A stretch of 8,183 nt of DNA. It comes from an uncultured Clostridium sp. GTDB lineage: Bacteria; Bacillota; Clostridia; Lachnospirales; Lachnospiraceae. Positions 6,038-8,183 of the stretch are shown in pieces; positions within the stretch are counted from its first letter, which is position 1; each line of letters opens with the position of its first letter. The notes under the pieces were generated by a model, which saw nothing but the letters and a program-made list of their open reading frames with translations, was not told the DNA's origin and made no database searches. The stretch lies in assembly GCA_958349075.1 (NCBI GenBank), contig CATWBR010000197.1, positions 1 to 8,183 of the forward strand, in the 5' to 3' direction. Made by a program: the position numbers and the translations under genes.

Positions 6038-7984
6038 TTAAATATAGGAACCTGCATCATAGCCTTCATGAACGGCAAGACGGACATTTCTGGCTTGTTT
6101 GCAGTCTCCGATCTTCCAGAATTCCGATGCGCAGGAACGGAAGGATTCCGCCTCCTCCAGACAGGGAGCCAGACCGGCCGCAATGATGACGGTATCAGCA
6201 GTAATTCTAATTTCTCTGCCATCCTGTTCCGCCAGAACGCCGTCCGGAAGGATTTTTGTGCATCGCGTACCGGTGTGAGTGACAACGCCCAGCCGGGCCA
6301 TTTCCAGAAGCACCGCTTCGTGGTGCAGATAGGGGGCATCGCGGCAGAGTTCGGGCTTCATTTCAAGAACGGTTACTTTCTTTCCCATTCCGCCCAGGAC
6401 GATACTCTCCTCACAGCCAACCAGGCCTCCGCCCAGAATGATTACATTTTGGCCGATTTCTTCCATGTGCTCATGCATGCCCACTGCGGAGACTACATGT
6501 TCCAATTCCACGCCGGGAATCGGCGGAACGATGGGGGAGGCTCCAATGGCGCAGACAATTGCGTCGGGTTTAATCTGCCGTGCCAGTTCCGGGGTCATGC
6601 CGGTACCCAGCCTGACGGTAATTCCACGTTCACCGACTCTTCGAATCAGTACCTGCATAAACTGATCCAGCTTGTTTTTGAAAGACACATGTCTGGCAAA
6701 ACGGATGGCGCCGCCGAGGCAGTCCGACTTTTCAGCCAGGATAACCTGGTGGCCGCGGTCGGCCAGAGTGATGGCAGCTTCCATGCCTGCGGGACCGCCG
6801 CCGATGACCAGAACCTTTTTGGGGGAAACGGCCGGGCGGACGTCTTTTTCGGTGTACTCACGGCCGGCCACCGGATTGACGGAGCAGCGGGTCAGGCGCG
6901 AGGAGTATTTTACGTAGGGAACAAAGGATTCGCTGATACAGTTATTGCAGCGGATACACGGGGTAACGTCATAGTCACGTCCGTTCGCCAGTTTACACGG
7001 CATCTGCGCGTCGGCAAGGATGGAACGCCCTACGGCGATGACATCTGCTTTACCTTCTGCCAGTACCTGTTCCATCAGTTTCGGGTCATCCAGTCCGCCC
7101 ACGACGGCCACCGGAGTTTTCACCGCTTTTTTGATAGCTGCGGCAAATTCCACATTGACGCCGAAGGGATGGAACATGCTGGGAACCATGTGCTGGTTCG
7201 TTTCGGGGTAGTGAAAGGTTCCGGCTGTGACATGAATTAAATCCACTTTGCCGTCCAGCATCCTGGCAAATTCGACCTGATCCTCTATGGTCAGTCCGCC
7301 CTCCACCAGTTCGCTGCCGCTTAAACGAAACTCGATCAGCAGGTCGGGACAGCGGCTGCGGATTGCATCTACCACCATGAGGGAAATCCTGGCCCGGTTT
7401 TCCAGGCTGCCGCCGAATTTGTCGGTGCGGTGGTTGTTCAGCGGGGAAAGGAACTCATGAAGCAGCCAGCCGTGGCCACCATGAACCATAACCATTTCCA
7501 CACCGCCCAGATATGCGATTTCCGCAGCATCGGCAAAGCGTTTGACTATGTAGTTTATGGTTTCCTCGTCCAGGGCGGTGTAATCCTTGCCAAGGTGTCC
7601 CGGAGCGTCACTGGGAGCCCAGATGGGACCGTCATAATATTCCGGGTTGGCACGGCCGCCGGGATGAAGGATCTCGATGGCGGGAATCGCATTATGACGT
7701 TTGATGGCATCGGTAGCCAGGATCAGGGATGGCATAACTTCCGGATCGTCCAGAGCCAGGCACAGCAGATGGGAGATACCGGTTTTCAGATCGATGCGGG
7801 CCTCACCCATGTTGATGATGGCGGCTCCGCCTTTGGCCTTGCGTTCAAATATGGCAATATTGTCCGGAGTGAAGTGAGCCTGAGGCGTCAGATTAGACAC
7901 CGACACAGGCGCTGCTTCAATTCGGTTTTTTAATACGGTGCGGCCAAGCCGCAGAGGCTGGAACAGCTCTGGATATGAATTCAT
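6038..7984 (-). CDS. NADH:flavin / [4Fe-4S] oxidoreductase of the 2,4-dienoyl-CoA reductase-TMADH group
   Basis: A 648-residue cytoplasmic flavoenzyme with three parts. Residues 1-335 form an old-yellow-enzyme FMN barrel: Leu-Lys-Asn-Arg-Ile at 18-22, the His168-x-x-His171 active-site pair, and Arg-Thr-Asp-x-x-Gly-Gly-Ser-Leu-Glu-Asn-Arg at 186-197. A [4Fe-4S] site follows: C343, C346, C349, C367. The C-terminal half has an FAD-binding Gly395-Gly-Gly-Pro-Ala-Gly400, an NAD(P)-binding Gly518-Gly-Gly-x-x-Gly523 and a late Gly626-Asp627. Relatives include FadH (672 residues), BaiCD/BaiH of bile-acid metabolism and trimethylamine dehydrogenase (729); they reduce activated C=C bonds or oxidise amines, passing electrons between NAD(P)H and FMN through FAD and the cluster. 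The ATG has AAAGGAG 7 nt upstream (7992-7998). Ser28 stands where trimethylamine dehydrogenase has its flavin-linking cysteine, so FMN is probably non-covalent. The substrate is unknown; the downstream symporters suggest an imported one. Confidence 0.92.
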   Translation of the reverse strand: MNSYPELFQPLRLGRTVLKNRIEAAPVSVSNLTPQAHFTPDNIAIFERKAKGGAAIINMGEARIDLKTGISHLLCLALDDPEVMPSLILATDAIKRHNAIPAIEILHPGGRANPEYYDGPIWAPSDAPGHLGKDYTALDEETINYIVKRFADAAEIAYLGGVEMVMVHGGHGWLLHEFLSPLNNHRTDKFGGSLENRARISLMVVDAIRSRCPDLLIEFRLSGSELVEGGLTIEDQVEFARMLDGKVDLIHVTAGTFHYPETNQHMVPSMFHPFGVNVEFAAAIKKAVKTPVAVVGGLDDPKLMEQVLAEGKADVIAVGRSILADAQMPCKLANGRDYDVTPCIRCNNCISESFVPYVKYSSRLTRCSVNPVAGREYTEKDVRPAVSPKKVLVIGGGPAGMEAAITLADRGHQVILAEKSDCLGGAIRFARHVSFKNKLDQFMQVLIRRVGERGITVRLGTGMTPELARQIKPDAIVCAIGASPIVPPIPGVELEHVVSAVGMHEHMEEIGQNVIILGGGLVGCEESIVLGGMGKKVTVLEMKPELCRDAPYLHHEAVLLEMARLGVVTHTGTRCTKILPDGVLAEQDGREIRITADTVIIAAGLAPCLEEAESFRSCASEFWKIGDCKQARNVRLAVHEGYDAGSYI

Positions 7985-8072
7985 AGCAGTTCTCCTTTCA
8001 CGTGACCCTCGTTTTATTGGCAGAGGGCATATTGGAATAATTTGATTGCGGCACAGAAAAAAGCTTATTGAT

Positions 8073-8131
8073 ATTATAATTGGGTAAAAGGAAAAAGTAA
8101 TTCAACAATTCTGACGAATAATTTAATAATT
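8073..8131 (-). promoter_or_regulatory. Putative promoter of the oxidoreductase-symporter unit
   Basis: On the minus strand TATAAT (complement of 8073-8078) is preceded after 16 bp by TTACTT (complement of 8095-8100), a fair -35 box. Further upstream an A/T-only stretch contains a direct repeat, AATAATT at 8117-8123 and again at 8125-8131, which could act as an UP element. The transcript would begin near 8066, leaving about an 80-nt leader. No copy of the palindrome found at 1816-1837 is present here. Confidence 0.45.
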
Positions 8132-8183
8132 TTGATATTTTGGCTGCCCGTTATAACAGCTCAGCCTCCTGTGGGGAAGAAGA

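Noticed and set aside
6068..7240. A 390-codon open frame on the plus strand opposite the oxidoreductase gene
   Set aside because: It has no ribosome site, no recognisable domain and a low-complexity composition typical of the reverse strand of a GC-balanced gene. The minus-strand product has full family motifs along the same interval.
6038..7984. Naming the flavoenzyme as a bile-acid, bilirubin or trimethylamine enzyme
   Set aside because: Family motifs are shared by all of these; neighbours typical of those pathways are absent and the pocket residues do not identify a substrate.
8142..8166. Stem GGCTG/CAGCC near the right edge as a terminator
   Set aside because: On neither strand is it followed by a T tract, since T's precede it on the plus strand; the inner pairing is weak.
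8151..8183. Ten sense codons and a TAA on the minus strand at the right edge, possibly the end of an upstream gene
   Set aside because: Too short to tell from chance; the needed sequence lies outside the window.
7985..8183. Search for a copy of the ATTAACGTTAAT operator before the oxidoreductase
   Set aside because: No match or convincing half-site pair was found by eye, so control of this unit by the LacI protein is not claimed as seen.

Overview
The window looks like a chromosomal segment from an anaerobic Firmicute, most likely a gut-type clostridium (Lachnospiraceae-like). The signs are roughly balanced base composition, AGGAGG/AAAGGAG ribosome sites, GTG used as a start, a TIGR01906/DUF1461 membrane protein, and an oxygen-sensitive type of [4Fe-4S] flavoenzyme related to the 2,4-dienoyl-CoA reductase / BaiCD / trimethylamine dehydrogenase group. 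The taxonomic placement is inference. I see no rRNA, tRNA, CRISPR array, insertion sequence or phage gene.

Layout. Positions 1-99 hold no recognisable feature. A minus-strand DUF1461 membrane protein occupies 100-801, and its leader and promoter fill much of the 802-1138 gap. From the same gap a plus-strand pair departs: a HAD phosphatase/phosphomutase-like protein (1139-1825) and a LacI-family repressor (1851-2891). A perfect 22-bp palindrome lies between them, on the repressor's probable promoter. A long hairpin (2923-2978) ends this unit and faces the convergent minus-strand unit. That unit reads right to left: a 648-residue flavin/iron-sulfur oxidoreductase (6038-7984), a sodium:solute symporter (4522-5928), a hairpin with a short T tract (4463-4497), and a second, related symporter (3069-4436). 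A promoter for the unit is proposed at 8073-8100. Two of the longest open frames for the symporters begin upstream of the real starts: ATG at 5928 and at 4436 fit better than the GTG at 5958 and TTG at 4481.

How it may work together (inference): the symporters import one or two small organic solutes using the sodium gradient, and the oxidoreductase reduces or oxidatively modifies the imported compound. The HAD enzyme and LacI regulator could belong to the same function, since LacI proteins usually sense a small molecule tied to adjacent genes. However, the only good operator seen lies at the repressor itself and none was found before the oxidoreductase, so the link is unproven. The substrate cannot be read from the sequence. 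The most unusual points are a five-cysteine cluster in the C-terminal part of the LacI protein, a trimethylamine-dehydrogenase-like cysteine spacing in the oxidoreductase without its flavin-linking cysteine, and the paired symporter paralogues separated by a possible partial terminator.
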